Shown here piece by piece: positions 1 through 8,628 of a DNA stretch of 59,004 bases. The stretch comes from Kribbella turkmenica. GTDB lineage: Bacteria; Actinomycetota; Actinomycetes; Propionibacteriales; Kribbellaceae. The DNA is taken from contig NZ_SMKR01000019.1 in assembly GCF_004348725.1 (NCBI RefSeq), positions 1-59,004 on the forward strand. The letters are read 5' to 3'. Every line of letters begins with the position of its first letter. Positions within the stretch are counted from its first letter, which is position 1. Position numbers and translations under genes: made by a program. The notes under the pieces were generated by a model, which worked only from the letters and a program-made list of their open reading frames with translations, did not search any database and had not been told where the DNA came from.

Positions 1-1
1 G

Positions 2-697
2 CGCCAGGCGCTGCATCCCGCGGATGCGGAGGCGGCACAGGAGGGCGGGGCGGACCGGCTGGAGCTGTGTGCGTCGATGGAGGCCGACGGACTGTCGCCG
101 TCGGTGTCGACGGTCAGCGCGATCCGGCGCTCGACCGACCTGCCGCTGCGGGTGATGCTGCGGCTGTCCGACTCCTTCACCACCAACGGTGCCGAGCTCA
201 ACCGGCTGACCGCGATGGCGCAGTCCTACCTGTCCGCGGGCGCCGACGGGTTCGTGTTCGGGTTCCTGACGCCGGACAACGAGATCGACGTCGAGTCGAC
301 GGCTGCCCTGGCCAGCACGTTCGCCAGTACGCCGTGGACGTTCCACCGGGCGATCGACGCCGTCCTGGAGCAGCGGGCGGCGTGGCGGGCGTTGCGGACG
401 CTGCCGGGGCTGGACTGCGTGCTGACGGCCGGGTCGGCGCTCGGCGTCGGGCACGGGCTGGACGACCTGTGCAGGCTGGCGAAGGAGGAGCCGGCGGTGG
501 CGAAGGTGATGATGGCGGGCGGTTCGCTGCAGCCGGAGCACGTGCCGTGGCTGTACCAGGTCGGCGTACGGCGGTTCCACGTCGGCTCGTCGGTCCGCCA
601 GGACGGCTCGTGGACGAAGGCGTACGTCAACTCGCGCTTCGTCCGGGCGTGGCGCAACCTGCTCGACGCCCAGGACGACCGGGGTTCCACCGCGTGA
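2..697 (+). CDS. cutC: Copper homeostasis protein CutC (5' end outside window)
   Basis: This is a CutC-family TIM-barrel protein whose N-terminus lies before the window. The frame is open from base 2 and reads through EGGADRLELCASMEADGLSPS-like residues, with EGGADRLELC being the family signature near the start of the barrel. Further family motifs are GFVFGFL, TFHRAID and LTAGSA. About 232 residues are visible, so only roughly 10-20 are missing. CutC was named for copper tolerance in E. coli, but its biochemical role is unsettled. The stop codon overlaps the GTG start of the next gene (GTGA), which implies translational coupling with the DUF4031 protein. The family call is firm; a copper function is only by name. 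Confidence 0.88.
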   Translation, partial: RQALHPADAEAAQEGGADRLELCASMEADGLSPSVSTVSAIRRSTDLPLRVMLRLSDSFTTNGAELNRLTAMAQSYLSAGADGFVFGFLTPDNEIDVESTAALASTFASTPWTFHRAIDAVLEQRAAWRALRTLPGLDCVLTAGSALGVGHGLDDLCRLAKEEPAVAKVMMAGGSLQPEHVPWLYQVGVRRFHVGSSVRQDGSWTKAYVNSRFVRAWRNLLDAQDDRGSTA

Positions 698-951
698 TCC
701 TCATCGACCCACCGGCCTGGCCCGCCTGGGACAGAGTCTGGTCCCACCTGGTCAGCGACGAGTCGTACGACGAGCTGCACGCCTTCGCCCGCGCGGCCGG
801 CGTCCCCGCCCGCGGCTTCGACCGCGACCACTACGACGTGCCCAGCGACCGGTACGACGACCTGATCGCCGCCGGCGCCGTGCCGGTCTCCAGCCGCGAG
901 CTCGTCCGCCGCCTGATCGCCGCCGGCCTCCGCCACCGCAAGGGCACCTGA
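694..951 (+). CDS. DUF4031 domain protein
   Basis: Small 85-residue protein beginning MILIDPPAWPAW, with GFDRDHYDVP in the middle and a basic C-terminus. This matches the DUF4031 family, small proteins common in actinobacteria with no established activity. The GTG start overlaps the cutC stop codon by four bases, so the two are probably made from one message. The conserved Asp/His/Tyr cluster (residues around 43-48) would suit a ligand or metal site, but that is a guess. A strong hairpin follows the stop codon and ends the transcription unit. Confidence 0.8.
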   Translation: MILIDPPAWPAWDRVWSHLVSDESYDELHAFARAAGVPARGFDRDHYDVPSDRYDDLIAAGAVPVSSRELVRRLIAAGLRHRKGT

Positions 952-955
952 GAAC

Positions 956-986
956 GGCCCCCAGTTGCCTGAGGCAACTGAGGGCC
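956..986. terminator. Hairpin terminator between convergent DUF4031 and tuf genes
   Basis: The left arm (956-968) pairs with the right arm (974-986) over 12 of 13 positions, with one C/A mismatch and a loop of about five bases. It starts five bases after the DUF4031 stop and ends six bases before the stop of the convergent tuf gene, so it probably serves both strands. There is no T-run, which is usual in high-GC actinobacteria. Confidence 0.75.
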
Positions 987-991
987 GTCGG

Positions 992-2179
992 TCAGTCGAG
1001 CAGCTCGGTGACCGTGCCGGCGGCGACGGTGTGGCCGCCCTCGCGGACGGCGAAGCCGAGGCCGGTGTTCATGGCGATCGGCTTCGACAGCTCCACCGTC
1101 AGGTCGACGGTGTCACCCGGCAGCACGAGCTCGACGTCGCCGAGGTCGATGCCGCCGTCGACGTCCGTCGTCCGGAAGTAGAACTGCGGGCGGTAGTCCG
1201 AACCGAAGGGGCTGTGCCGGCCGCCCTCGGCGGTGGACAGCGCGTGCAGTCGCGCCCGGAACCTCCGGTGCGGCCGCACACTGCCCGGCAACGCCAACAC
1301 CTGGCCGCGGCGGACCTCGTCGCGCTTCACGCCACGCAGCAGCACCGCCGCGTTGTCGCCCGCCTCCGCGGACTCCAGCGACTTCCCGAACGTCTCCATC
1401 CCGATCGCCGTACTGGTGACCGTCGGACCGAGCCCGACCACCTCGACCGCGTCGCCGAGCTTCAGCGAACCGCGCTCGACCGCGCCGGTGACGACGGTGC
1501 CGCGGCCGCTGATGGTGAGCACGTTCTCGATCGGCATCAGGAACGGCTCACCCAGCTCGCGGTCCGGGGCCGGTACGTAGCTGTCGACCGCGTCCAGCAG
1601 CTCCCCGACCGCGGCGGTCCACCGTGGGTCGCCCTCGAGCGCCCGCAGTCCGGAGACGCGCACGACCGGTACGTCGTCGCCGGGGAAGCCGTACTCCGAG
1701 AGGAGTTCACGGACCTCCAGCTCGACCAGGTCGAGCAGCTCGGGGTCGTCGACGGCGTCAGCCTTGTTCAGCGCGACCACCAGGTACGGAACGCCGACCC
1801 GGCGCGCGAGCAGCACGTGCTCCCGCGTCTGCGGCATGGCGCCGTCCTGCGCGGAGACGACCAGGATCGCGGCGTCCACCTGGGCGGCGCCGGTGATCAT
1901 GTTCTTCACGTAGTCGGCATGCCCGGGCATGTCGACGTGCGCGTAGTGCCGGGTCGCGGTCTCGTACTCGACGTGCGAGATGTTGATGGTGATCCCGCGC
2001 GCGACCTCCTCCGGCGCACGGTCGATGCCGTCGAACGCGACGAACCGGTTGGTGTCCGGGGCGCGCTCGGCGAGCACCTTGGTGATGGCGGCGGTCAGAG
2101 TGGTCTTGCCGTGGTCGACGTGACCCATCGTGCCGATGTTGAGGTGCGGCTTGGTCCGCACGAACTGGCTCTTGGCCAT
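992..2179 (-). CDS. tuf: Elongation factor Tu, divergent stand-alone copy (tuf3-like)
   Basis: A 395-residue EF-Tu that delivers aminoacyl-tRNA to the ribosome as a GTPase. Visible motifs are G1 GHVDHGKT (19-26), switch I RGITINIS (61-68), G3 as DMPGH (83-87, where most EF-Tu have DCPGH) with the catalytic His at 87, and NKAD (138-141). Domains 2 and 3 follow, ending in [10 protein letters not shown] and TVTELLD. ATG 2179 is preceded by AAAGGAA, and MAKSQF is the standard EF-Tu start. The gene is not next to fusA or rpsL/rpsG, and its sequence differs from the main actinobacterial EF-Tu in many places. It resembles the extra Tuf3 of streptomycetes, which is linked to stress and the stringent response. 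That functional link is inferred. Confidence 0.93.
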   Translation of the reverse strand: MAKSQFVRTKPHLNIGTMGHVDHGKTTLTAAITKVLAERAPDTNRFVAFDGIDRAPEEVARGITINISHVEYETATRHYAHVDMPGHADYVKNMITGAAQVDAAILVVSAQDGAMPQTREHVLLARRVGVPYLVVALNKADAVDDPELLDLVELEVRELLSEYGFPGDDVPVVRVSGLRALEGDPRWTAAVGELLDAVDSYVPAPDRELGEPFLMPIENVLTISGRGTVVTGAVERGSLKLGDAVEVVGLGPTVTSTAIGMETFGKSLESAEAGDNAAVLLRGVKRDEVRRGQVLALPGSVRPHRRFRARLHALSTAEGGRHSPFGSDYRPQFYFRTTDVDGGIDLGDVELVLPGDTVDLTVELSKPIAMNTGLGFAVREGGHTVAAGTVTELLD

Positions 2180-2220
2180 GAGGATTCCTTTGGGTGTCAG
2201 AAGATTCCGGTGAGCCAGGA

Positions 2221-2312
2221 CCCTCCGGCAAGCCTCCGCGGCTGTCACCCGGACGGAGGGGGCCGGTGAGCGACCACCCTCCTCCGCGGGTCCTGCTCAG
2301 CAGGAGGAGGGT
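2221..2312 (-). promoter_or_regulatory. Structured leader of tuf: two G/C-rich hairpins (possible attenuator)
   Basis: Two inverted repeats lie in the untranslated leader of the minus-strand tuf gene. One pairs 2276-2285 with 2303-2312 over 10 bp, and its loop contains a second perfect 6-bp hairpin (2291-2296 with 2300-2305), so alternative folds are possible. The other pairs CCCTCCG (2221-2227) with CGGAGGG (2254-2260). Both arms are GGAGG/CCTCC-rich, so the two hairpins could also pair with each other. This is the sort of arrangement expected of an attenuator or growth-control element, but no matching leader family is recognised. Confidence 0.5.
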
Positions 2313-2444
2313 CGCCTTCGCTCGTCGGCAACGCAGTGCGCGCCGGTGAGCAGGGCTGAATCGGATGACGCGGCCCACGTGGGAGCGCCCGTCAGGCCGG
2401 TGCCTGACAGGCCGTGCTCGACAACCACGCGGAACATGTGCATC

Positions 2445-2473
2445 ACGCTAGAGAGGAACGCTGCCATCAGCAA
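2445..2473 (-). promoter_or_regulatory. Probable sigma-A-type promoter of tuf
   Basis: Reading the minus strand, TTGCTG (2468-2473) and TAGCGT (2445-2450) are separated by exactly 17 bases, a good -35/-10 pair. Transcription would start near 2438 and give a leader of about 260 nt before the tuf start codon. The 340-base stretch 2180-2519 holds no gene. It holds this promoter, the leader hairpins and the terminator of the neighbouring gene. Confidence 0.55.
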
Positions 2474-2480
2474 CGGAATT

Positions 2481-2497
2481 CCCGCGCTGCGCGCGGG
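2481..2497 (-). terminator. Short hairpin after the HD/beta-propeller gene
   Basis: CCCGCGC (2481-2487) and GCGCGGG (2491-2497) form a perfect 7-bp stem with a three-base loop, 22 bases beyond the stop of the minus-strand gene ending at 2520. It lies just upstream of the tuf promoter and would insulate it from read-through. Confidence 0.5.
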
Positions 2498-2519
2498 TCA
2501 GAGGAGAGGGGGACCGGGC

Positions 2520-4901
2520 TCAGTTCAGGGCGAAGAGGCGGGTGCCGTCGGAGAAGACGGGGCGGGCGCCGGCGACTGTGACGGCGGGTTTGTTGCAGGT
2601 GACCTCCTCCGACCGGGCGACCGACTCGGCGGTCGGGCCGGCCAGGATGGGACGCGGCCGGATGCCGGTGGTGCCGATCATCACCGGCGAGCAATTGCCG
2701 TTGGCCTGCGGCATCAGCGTGACGACCCGGCCGTCCGGCAGCAGGCCGAACCCGTCGCGGGGGTACGTCGGCTGCTGCAACTTCGGCGGCACTTCGAGCA
2801 GGTGGTGCCACTGCGGTGTCCCGTCCGCCGGGCTCACCGCGGAGACGTCGTACGTCTGCGGCTGGCCGGGGTCGGTGGCGTTCCGGCAGGTGACCAGCAC
2901 CAGGGAGGCGTTCGTGGCGGCGAGTTGCGCGTCACAGGACGCGGACCCGAGTCGCGGCCGAGGTGTGCCCGGCACCGGCGTCGTCCAGATGATGCGGCCC
3001 TCGCCGGCGTCCACCGCCCACTGGTACAGCGTGCCGCCGGCGGCACCGGTCCAGATCAGGCCGGAGACCTCACGGGTTGCCGGTACGGCGACGAGGTCGC
3101 CGACCCACGCGGCCGGGTCCAGTTCGGCGCTCAGGTCGAACCGGTCGCCCAGGTCGACCTCCCACCGCTGGTCGCCGTTCTTGAGATCCAAGGCACGCGC
3201 GGCGGCGCCGTTGCCGCCACACGCATCGACGACGACAGCCTGCTCGCCCATCAGCTCGCCCTGTGTCACGTTGCACCGCAGCTGCGTACGCCAGTGCGTC
3301 GGACCGCTCACGCCGTGCGCCACGACGTAGTTGTCCTCCGCGACGAGCAGGTGGTTCGCGTCGACCGCGAGCGCCTTGCCGTCGGTGTGCACCTCGGTGA
3401 GCACCTGCCCGCTGACCGCGTCGAGTACGGCGTACGTCGGGAGGTCGATGCCGCTCGGTGCCCGGGTCCCGCCGTACGGGAGGTGGGCGGCCAGGGTGCG
3501 CCCGTCGCTGGAGACCAGGAGACCCTCGGACCCGCTGTCGGCCGCGTCGTCGACGTCGGCGCGGGAGTACCGCCACCGGATCTGGCCGGTGTTCGCGTCG
3601 GACATGACGACGCCGTCCGGCCGCAGTTCGGCGACGCCGCCCGCCGTACCGGCGATGGCGCCGCTGGCCGGCACCTCGCGGCTCCAGGCGAGTGCTCCGT
3701 CGAGCTGCACCGGCTGCTGCTCAGGTGTGGTCGTGGTCGTGGTGCTGACCGTGTTGGCGGTCTCGAGCCGGGCCTGGACGAACGGCTCGCCGGCGGACAC
3801 GGTGATCCAGGCGAGCAGGGTCGCGCACACCACGGTCATGCTCAGGCTCAGCAGTCGCGGCGGAGCTTGTGCGTACGCCGGTGCCAGCCGCAGACGTCTG
3901 GCCAAAGCCAGGAACGCACCCGCGAGCACCAGTGCGACAGAGGCGAGCAGGAGGTACGGCCACCGCTCGGACATCGCGGCACCGGGCTGGGCGGCCGGCC
4001 AACGCCACCAGCACAGCCCGACCGCGACCAGTCCGATCACGGCGAACGCCAGAGCGGGTATGGCCACCAGACGCGGCCGGCCCCGGCGGAACCAGGCGCA
4101 GGCCAGCCCGGTGGACAGCGCCGTACCGGCGATCGGGGCCCAGACCGGGAAGCCGGTGACCTGGTCCGGGTCGGCCGGCCACTTCGGCGCGGCACCGAGG
4201 CCGCGGCCGAGCAGGACCGACGCGGCGACCACCGCGCCGAGGGCCGCGCCGAGGTACACGATCGGGATCAGCCCGCCGATCGGCCGGGCCGCCCTAGGGC
4301 CCCAGGACTCGATCTCCCGGGCGACATTGTCCCGGGCCGCCTGTTCCCACTGGTCGTGGCCGCGCGCGGTCGCGTACAACCGGGTCTCGGCCAGGCCCCG
4401 CAGGAACGACATCCGGCCGCGGGCGAACTCGCGGTCGCCGATGTGCGCGTACTCCTGCCGGATGCCCTCGGCGTACTCGTCGTACCGCTCGGCGGGCATT
4501 CCGAGGATGCGCAGGTCGGCGTCGCAGAGCACCGCGCCGTTCGCGTCGTCCGGCTCGCAGTCGTGCTTCGCGGTCAGCCGGACCAGCCGGCCCACCTCGG
4601 CGACCCGGTCCCCGTCCACGCCGTACGCCGCCAGCTCGAGCTCGGCGAGCTGTGCCGAGACCTCCTCGTTCTCGCCGGGGTCGGCCTGCGGGTCGTAGAT
4701 CGCGTCGTGGAACCACGCGGCCAGCCGGACGGTGTCGGCGTCGTCGGCCGCGTCCGCCAGCTCGTCGATGGTCGTCAGCACCTCGGCGAGGTGTCGCTGG
4801 TCGTGATAGTGGCGGTGTTGCTCTGCGTAACGAGCCAGCAGATCCTCGCCGAGAGGCTGCGCGTGCGGCAGCAGGCGATTCCACTGGTCGCGCAGGTCCA
4901 T
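2520..4901 (-). CDS. HD-domain phosphohydrolase fused through 5 TM segments to a PQQ-type beta-propeller
   Basis: A 793-residue three-part protein. Residues 1-205 are an HD-superfamily metal-dependent phosphohydrolase of the COG4339 type, with YH (32-33), H37, the HD pair in WFHDAIYD (63-70), KHD (112-114) and DAD (127-129), so the metal-binding set looks complete. About five membrane segments follow near 207-230, 253-270, 279-297, 313-334 and 351-370. A Thr-rich linker (386-392) leads to a PQQ-like propeller with GQIRWRYSR repeats. Five segments put the HD domain inside and the propeller outside. A role in sensing an outside ligand and cleaving a nucleotide inside is inferred. ATG 4901 aligns with the soluble family start and lies 7 nt after GAGACT. 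A second copy starts at 8219. Confidence 0.72.
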   Translation of the reverse strand: MDLRDQWNRLLPHAQPLGEDLLARYAEQHRHYHDQRHLAEVLTTIDELADAADDADTVRLAAWFHDAIYDPQADPGENEEVSAQLAELELAAYGVDGDRVAEVGRLVRLTAKHDCEPDDANGAVLCDADLRILGMPAERYDEYAEGIRQEYAHIGDREFARGRMSFLRGLAETRLYATARGHDQWEQAARDNVAREIESWGPRAARPIGGLIPIVYLGAALGAVVAASVLLGRGLGAAPKWPADPDQVTGFPVWAPIAGTALSTGLACAWFRRGRPRLVAIPALAFAVIGLVAVGLCWWRWPAAQPGAAMSERWPYLLLASVALVLAGAFLALARRLRLAPAYAQAPPRLLSLSMTVVCATLLAWITVSAGEPFVQARLETANTVSTTTTTTPEQQPVQLDGALAWSREVPASGAIAGTAGGVAELRPDGVVMSDANTGQIRWRYSRADVDDAADSGSEGLLVSSDGRTLAAHLPYGGTRAPSGIDLPTYAVLDAVSGQVLTEVHTDGKALAVDANHLLVAEDNYVVAHGVSGPTHWRTQLRCNVTQGELMGEQAVVVDACGGNGAAARALDLKNGDQRWEVDLGDRFDLSAELDPAAWVGDLVAVPATREVSGLIWTGAAGGTLYQWAVDAGEGRIIWTTPVPGTPRPRLGSASCDAQLAATNASLVLVTCRNATDPGQPQTYDVSAVSPADGTPQWHHLLEVPPKLQQPTYPRDGFGLLPDGRVVTLMPQANGNCSPVMIGTTGIRPRPILAGPTAESVARSEEVTCNKPAVTVAGARPVFSDGTRLFALN

Positions 4902-5089
4902 GGCTGGGAGTCTCGCACCCGGCGGGAGTCTGGGCCGACCGATCCGGGGCCGACGGATAGTCTCGTGGCCAAAGCGATATCGGCTCGTCACCTGACCGGG
5001 GCGATCGGTGCGTCCGGCATCGAGTCCCTCTCGGCTGATTGCGGCCCAGATCACATCGATCGGGCAGCCGGCGATGATCTGGAGGATCC

Positions 5090-5974
5090 ATGCGATTCGG
5101 CCTGGTAGGCACCGGCCCGTGGGCGAGGATGACGCACGGACCGGGGCTGCGCGCCGCGAAGGACGCGGAGCTCGCCGGGGTCTGGGGCCGGGACGCCGCC
5201 CGGACGGCGGCGCTCGCGGCCGACCTCGAGGTGCCCGCGTACGCCGACTACGCGGAGTTACTGGAGTCGGTGGACGCGGTCGCCTTCGCCGTACCGCCGA
5301 AGGTGCAGGCCTCGATGGCGCTCGAGGCGGCCGCGATCGGCAAGCACCTGCTGCTGGACAAGCCGGTCGCCGACTCGCTCGACGACGCCCGGGCGCTGGC
5401 CGACGAGGTCGCGAACGAGGGGATCGCGTCGGTGGTGTTCTTCACCCACCGGTTCGAGGCGCCGAGCCGGAAGTTCTTCCGCGACGTTCAGGCCGGGACG
5501 GGATGGAGGGGCGGTTGGTCGCGGATGCTGGCCGCGCTCGACGAGCCGGGCAATCCGTTCACCGACTCGCCCTGGCGGCGGGAGCGCGGTGCGCTCTGGG
5601 ACGTCGGGCCGCACGCGCTGTCGAACCTGACCGCGATGCTCGGGCCGATCACGGACCTGACAGCCGTCGGCGGTGAGGGTGATCTGGTCCATCTGGTGGT
5701 CCGGCACGAGTCGGGCGCGACCAGTACGGCGAGCCTGTCGCTGTTCGTCCCGCCCGCAGGCAGCAGCTTCGAGACCGGCGTCTGGGGAGAATCCGGTACG
5801 GCGATCCTGCCGCAGGACGACCCGCCCCCGCCGGAGGAGTCGTTCGAGCTGGCCGTCCACGAGCTGGTCGCCGCCGCCGAGTCCGGTGAGTCGCACCCGG
5901 TCGATGTCGCCTTCGGGACCCGGGTGGTCGAGTTGCTCGCGTCCGCCGAGGAGCAGCTCAACGCAGCGCGATGA
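5090..5974 (+). CDS. Gfo/Idh/MocA-family oxidoreductase
   Basis: A 294-residue NAD(P)-dependent oxidoreductase, the family that oxidises or reduces sugars, inositols and related polyols. The Rossmann start is MRFGLVGTGPWA. LDKPVA (about 94-99) is the family's EKP motif carrying the catalytic Lys, here with Asp in place of Glu, and a WDVGPHALS segment supplies the substrate-site His. GGAGG lies seven bases before ATG 5090. It sits between the two HD/propeller paralogues on the opposite strand, and its last 17 bases overlap the end of the second. Substrate unknown; nothing in the neighbourhood identifies it. Confidence 0.85.
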   Translation: MRFGLVGTGPWARMTHGPGLRAAKDAELAGVWGRDAARTAALAADLEVPAYADYAELLESVDAVAFAVPPKVQASMALEAAAIGKHLLLDKPVADSLDDARALADEVANEGIASVVFFTHRFEAPSRKFFRDVQAGTGWRGGWSRMLAALDEPGNPFTDSPWRRERGALWDVGPHALSNLTAMLGPITDLTAVGGEGDLVHLVVRHESGATSTASLSLFVPPAGSSFETGVWGESGTAILPQDDPPPPEESFELAVHELVAAAESGESHPVDVAFGTRVVELLASAEEQLNAAR

Positions 5975-8219
5975 CGGTGTCCGGGCCAGAGGTGAGGACG
6001 AGGTTGCCGATGGCTCGCGCGTCGCGGCTGCAGGAGATGCCGGTGGGCAGGCGGACCTGACGGAACCCGGTCCGGCTGATCACGTTGGCCCAGCACGCGT
6101 TGTCGCCGAGGCTGAGGGAGATCACCCGGCCGTCGGCGGTGACCGTGACCTTCATCCGCGGGCTGACCGGCGCGGCCGTCTGCCAGGCGGTCCGGCCGGT
6201 GGTCGCGTCGATCGCGGTGACCAGCGTCCGGCCGTTCTCGAACTTCCGGGCGGTTGGGCAGTCCACCACGATCAGGTAGCGGCCGGCGGCGTTCAGCAGG
6301 GTCCGGCAGGCCCAGTCCCGCGGCACCGGCCAGCGCCACCTGATCTCGCCGGTCCGCGGCTCGATGGCGGTCAGGGCTGCCGGTACGTCGCTGTCGCCAC
6401 CGGACTCGGCCACGACAACCACACCGGCGACGACGACGGGCCGGCGGTAGTTGTCGCCGGTGTCCTTCGACCAGAGCTTCTTGCCGGACTCCAGGTCCAG
6501 GCCGGCCATCTCGTCGGAGTCCTCGCCGCAGCTGCGGCCGAGGAAGGTGACCACGGTATCGGTGGTCGCGACCGCACCGATGCCCGTGCAGCGGCCGGGC
6601 TCGAACGTCCACCGCTCGTCGCCGTCCGGGTCGACCCCGCGCAGCTTGTCGGATCCCCGGGCGACGCGTTCGCCGGTGAGCAGCGGGTCGGCCTGGTGCA
6701 GGACGTAGTCGCGGGTGCGGCCCGGCCAGGCCGCCTTTCGCTCGCCGGTGTCGGCGTCGAGCAGCAGGTAGCCGATGTCGTCGAACTCGGCGAGCACGTG
6801 GTCGCCGTTCCCGGTCGCGACGATGGTGGGCTTCTCGTCGGAGTCGGACCGGCTGTAGCGCCAGCGCAGGTCGCCGGTCGCCGCGTCGAGCATCTCGATC
6901 ACACCGGTCTGACGTGGGATGGCGATGCCGTACCTGGTGCCGATCGCTTCCTCGGCGCCCGAGCCGCGAACCGACTTGCTGACCCACGCGACCGTGCCGT
7001 CCACGGTCGAGGGTGCTGCCTTGCCGGCTGGGCGACCCGAGTCCTCCACGCGCTCGTTGGTGCTCAGTACGTAGTTGCGTGCGAGCGGCTGAATGATCAG
7101 GAGGAGGGCGAGCGCCACGGCCGCGGGCACCACCAGCCAGGCGAGTTGCTGGCCGAGGTTCCTGGACGGCAGGTAGCGGGCGGCCCGGGTGCGCAGGAGC
7201 GACGCAACCAGAGCCGCTGCGCCGGCCAGGACGAAGAGGAGGAGCGCCGAGATGAGTAGTGGGACTCGGAGCCCTACGCCGACGGCCTGGTTGGTCCTGG
7301 GGAGTTGAGCCCAGGCGATGAGCAGTCCGGTCACCGCTGTCGCCAGTACGGTGCCTGCGATCAGCCGGGAACGCTGGCCGGCGCTGCGGGCACAGCGGAA
7401 GAGCACCGGCGCGCTGAAGAGCGCGGCGGCCGCCAGAACGACAGGAGGCCAGCCGACCTCGTCCTCCAAGGCAGGAACCTGCCAGGAGGCTCCGGACGCG
7501 GCGATCGCGACTATGGCGGCAGCGATCGCGTTGAAGGTGGCTGTCGCGGTCAGTGCGGCCTGCTGCCAACCACGCCACGGTGCCGGCAGCTCGCTGTCGA
7601 GCAGAGCGAGCTCCGACTCGAGGTTGATGCGTGCGACCGGGCTGAGGCGTTGCCGCGCGAGCTGGGTGCGGTACAAATGGCCGTCGAGCAGTTCGCGGAC
7701 TTCGTCGTACCTGCGCTCGAGAGCGGTCCTGCGCTCGCCGGCGTCACGTCGTACCTCGGCCGTGTGGACGGCGTACCGGCTGGGGTCGGCGGCGAGGATG
7801 GCGTTGACCGCGTCGAGCAGCACGTCGCCGTTCGCATCGCGGCGGGGTGGTGCGTACGAGTCGGGCGGCGGTGCCGCCAGGTCGCCGGTGAGGCGAATCA
7901 GGCGGGCGACCTCGGCGATGCGGATCGGCGGCACGCCGTACTGCGGGAGCAGCTCCTCGGCGAGCCGGGCGGAGGACTCGGCGTCCCCGGCCGCGGTGCC
8001 GCCGGGCTCGTGGACGGCCCGGTGGAACCAGGCGGCGAGGCGTACGGAGGCCGGATCGGTGGCGAGCTGGATGAGCGAGTCGAGCGCGGTCAGCACGACG
8101 TCGAGGTAGTAGTCGCGGTACGCCCGGCGGTTGCGGTCGACGTACCGGGCGACCAGCTCGTCCGCGAGTCGCGCCGAGCCTGGCACCAGACCGTCCCACC
8201 GCGCCCGAAGCTCCACCAC
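5958..8219 (-). CDS. Degenerate HD-domain / TM / PQQ beta-propeller protein (paralogue of 2520-4901)
   Basis: About 753 residues with the same order as its neighbour: an N-terminal HD-like helical domain, five or so membrane segments (about 215-375) and a PQQ-type propeller with DLRWRYSR and EIRWRWPV repeats. The catalytic residues are lost. The HD pair reads HR (WFHRAVHEP, 64-72), both upstream His are gone (YRDYYLD), the KHD motif is GDL, and the second Asp of DAD is Val. It should bind no metal and be a pseudo-enzyme, perhaps a partner or decoy for the intact copy. The GTG at 8219 lies six bases after a CAGACT hexamer and matches the paralogue start. GTG 8246 and 8216 are alternatives. Confidence 0.68.
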   Translation of the reverse strand: MVELRARWDGLVPGSARLADELVARYVDRNRRAYRDYYLDVVLTALDSLIQLATDPASVRLAAWFHRAVHEPGGTAAGDAESSARLAEELLPQYGVPPIRIAEVARLIRLTGDLAAPPPDSYAPPRRDANGDVLLDAVNAILAADPSRYAVHTAEVRRDAGERRTALERRYDEVRELLDGHLYRTQLARQRLSPVARINLESELALLDSELPAPWRGWQQAALTATATFNAIAAAIVAIAASGASWQVPALEDEVGWPPVVLAAAALFSAPVLFRCARSAGQRSRLIAGTVLATAVTGLLIAWAQLPRTNQAVGVGLRVPLLISALLLFVLAGAAALVASLLRTRAARYLPSRNLGQQLAWLVVPAAVALALLLIIQPLARNYVLSTNERVEDSGRPAGKAAPSTVDGTVAWVSKSVRGSGAEEAIGTRYGIAIPRQTGVIEMLDAATGDLRWRYSRSDSDEKPTIVATGNGDHVLAEFDDIGYLLLDADTGERKAAWPGRTRDYVLHQADPLLTGERVARGSDKLRGVDPDGDERWTFEPGRCTGIGAVATTDTVVTFLGRSCGEDSDEMAGLDLESGKKLWSKDTGDNYRRPVVVAGVVVVAESGGDSDVPAALTAIEPRTGEIRWRWPVPRDWACRTLLNAAGRYLIVVDCPTARKFENGRTLVTAIDATTGRTAWQTAAPVSPRMKVTVTADGRVISLSLGDNACWANVISRTGFRQVRLPTGISCSRDARAIGNLVLTSGPDTVIALR

Positions 8220-8282
8220 CGCCACAGTCTGCCAGCCCACCCCCACGACAACCGCTCGATCACCCCACCGCGACCTTGCAAG

Positions 8283-8306
8283 CCCCGCACAGTTCTCCGT
8301 GCGGGG
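8283..8306 (-). terminator. Terminator of the ArsR-family gene
   Basis: CCCCGCAC (8283-8290) and GTGCGGGG (8299-8306) form a perfect 8-bp stem with an eight-base loop. It starts five bases after the stop codon of the minus-strand regulator gene at 8311. Confidence 0.7.
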
Positions 8307-8310
8307 TGGA

Positions 8311-8622
8311 CTACTGGCGGGCGGTGAGAATGCCGGTCAGCAGGCCGGGATAGAGCGTGTCGAGGTCCTCGCGGCGCAGCGAACTGATCCGCCGGGTGCC
8401 TTCGGTGTGGGTGGTCAGAACGCCGGCCTCGCGGAGGATGCGGAGGTGGTGGGCGCGGGTCGACGGGGTGACCGGGAGCTCGATCTCGCCGCACGCGATG
8501 CCGTCGGGCGCGCCGGCCAGCGCCCGGATGATCTGCAGCCGGACCGGCTCGCCGAGAGCCTGCAGCACCGCTTCGACGCGGATCTCCTCGCGCGCCGGCT
8601 GCGGTAACGCCTTCCTGCTCAT
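8311..8622 (-). CDS. ArsR/SmtB-family winged-helix regulator
   Basis: A 103-residue DNA-binding repressor with the ArsR fold, including ALGEPVRLQIIRAL and the recognition helix TPSTRAHHLRILREAGVL, a beta-wing (TEGTRRISSL) and a short C-terminal helix. Only one Cys is present (IACGE) and no CxC metal motif, so it is probably not a metal sensor. It is divergent from the MFS exporter at 8725 and probably represses it. ATG 8622 lies six bases after a perfect TATGAT (8629-8634, minus strand), which implies a leaderless message. Confidence 0.87.
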   Translation of the reverse strand: MSRKALPQPAREEIRVEAVLQALGEPVRLQIIRALAGAPDGIACGEIELPVTPSTRAHHLRILREAGVLTTHTEGTRRISSLRREDLDTLYPGLLTGILTARQ

Positions 8623-8628
8623 GTCCAC

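Noticed and set aside
2180..2378. A possible leader peptide with four consecutive Leu codons upstream of tuf
   Set aside because: The frame from GTG 2378 has no stop before the tuf start and no ribosome site, so it does not form a normal attenuation leader peptide.
2346..5108. A 920-codon plus-strand open frame
   Set aside because: It is antisense to the HD/propeller gene, has low-complexity Arg/Gly/Gln composition and no recognisable domain.
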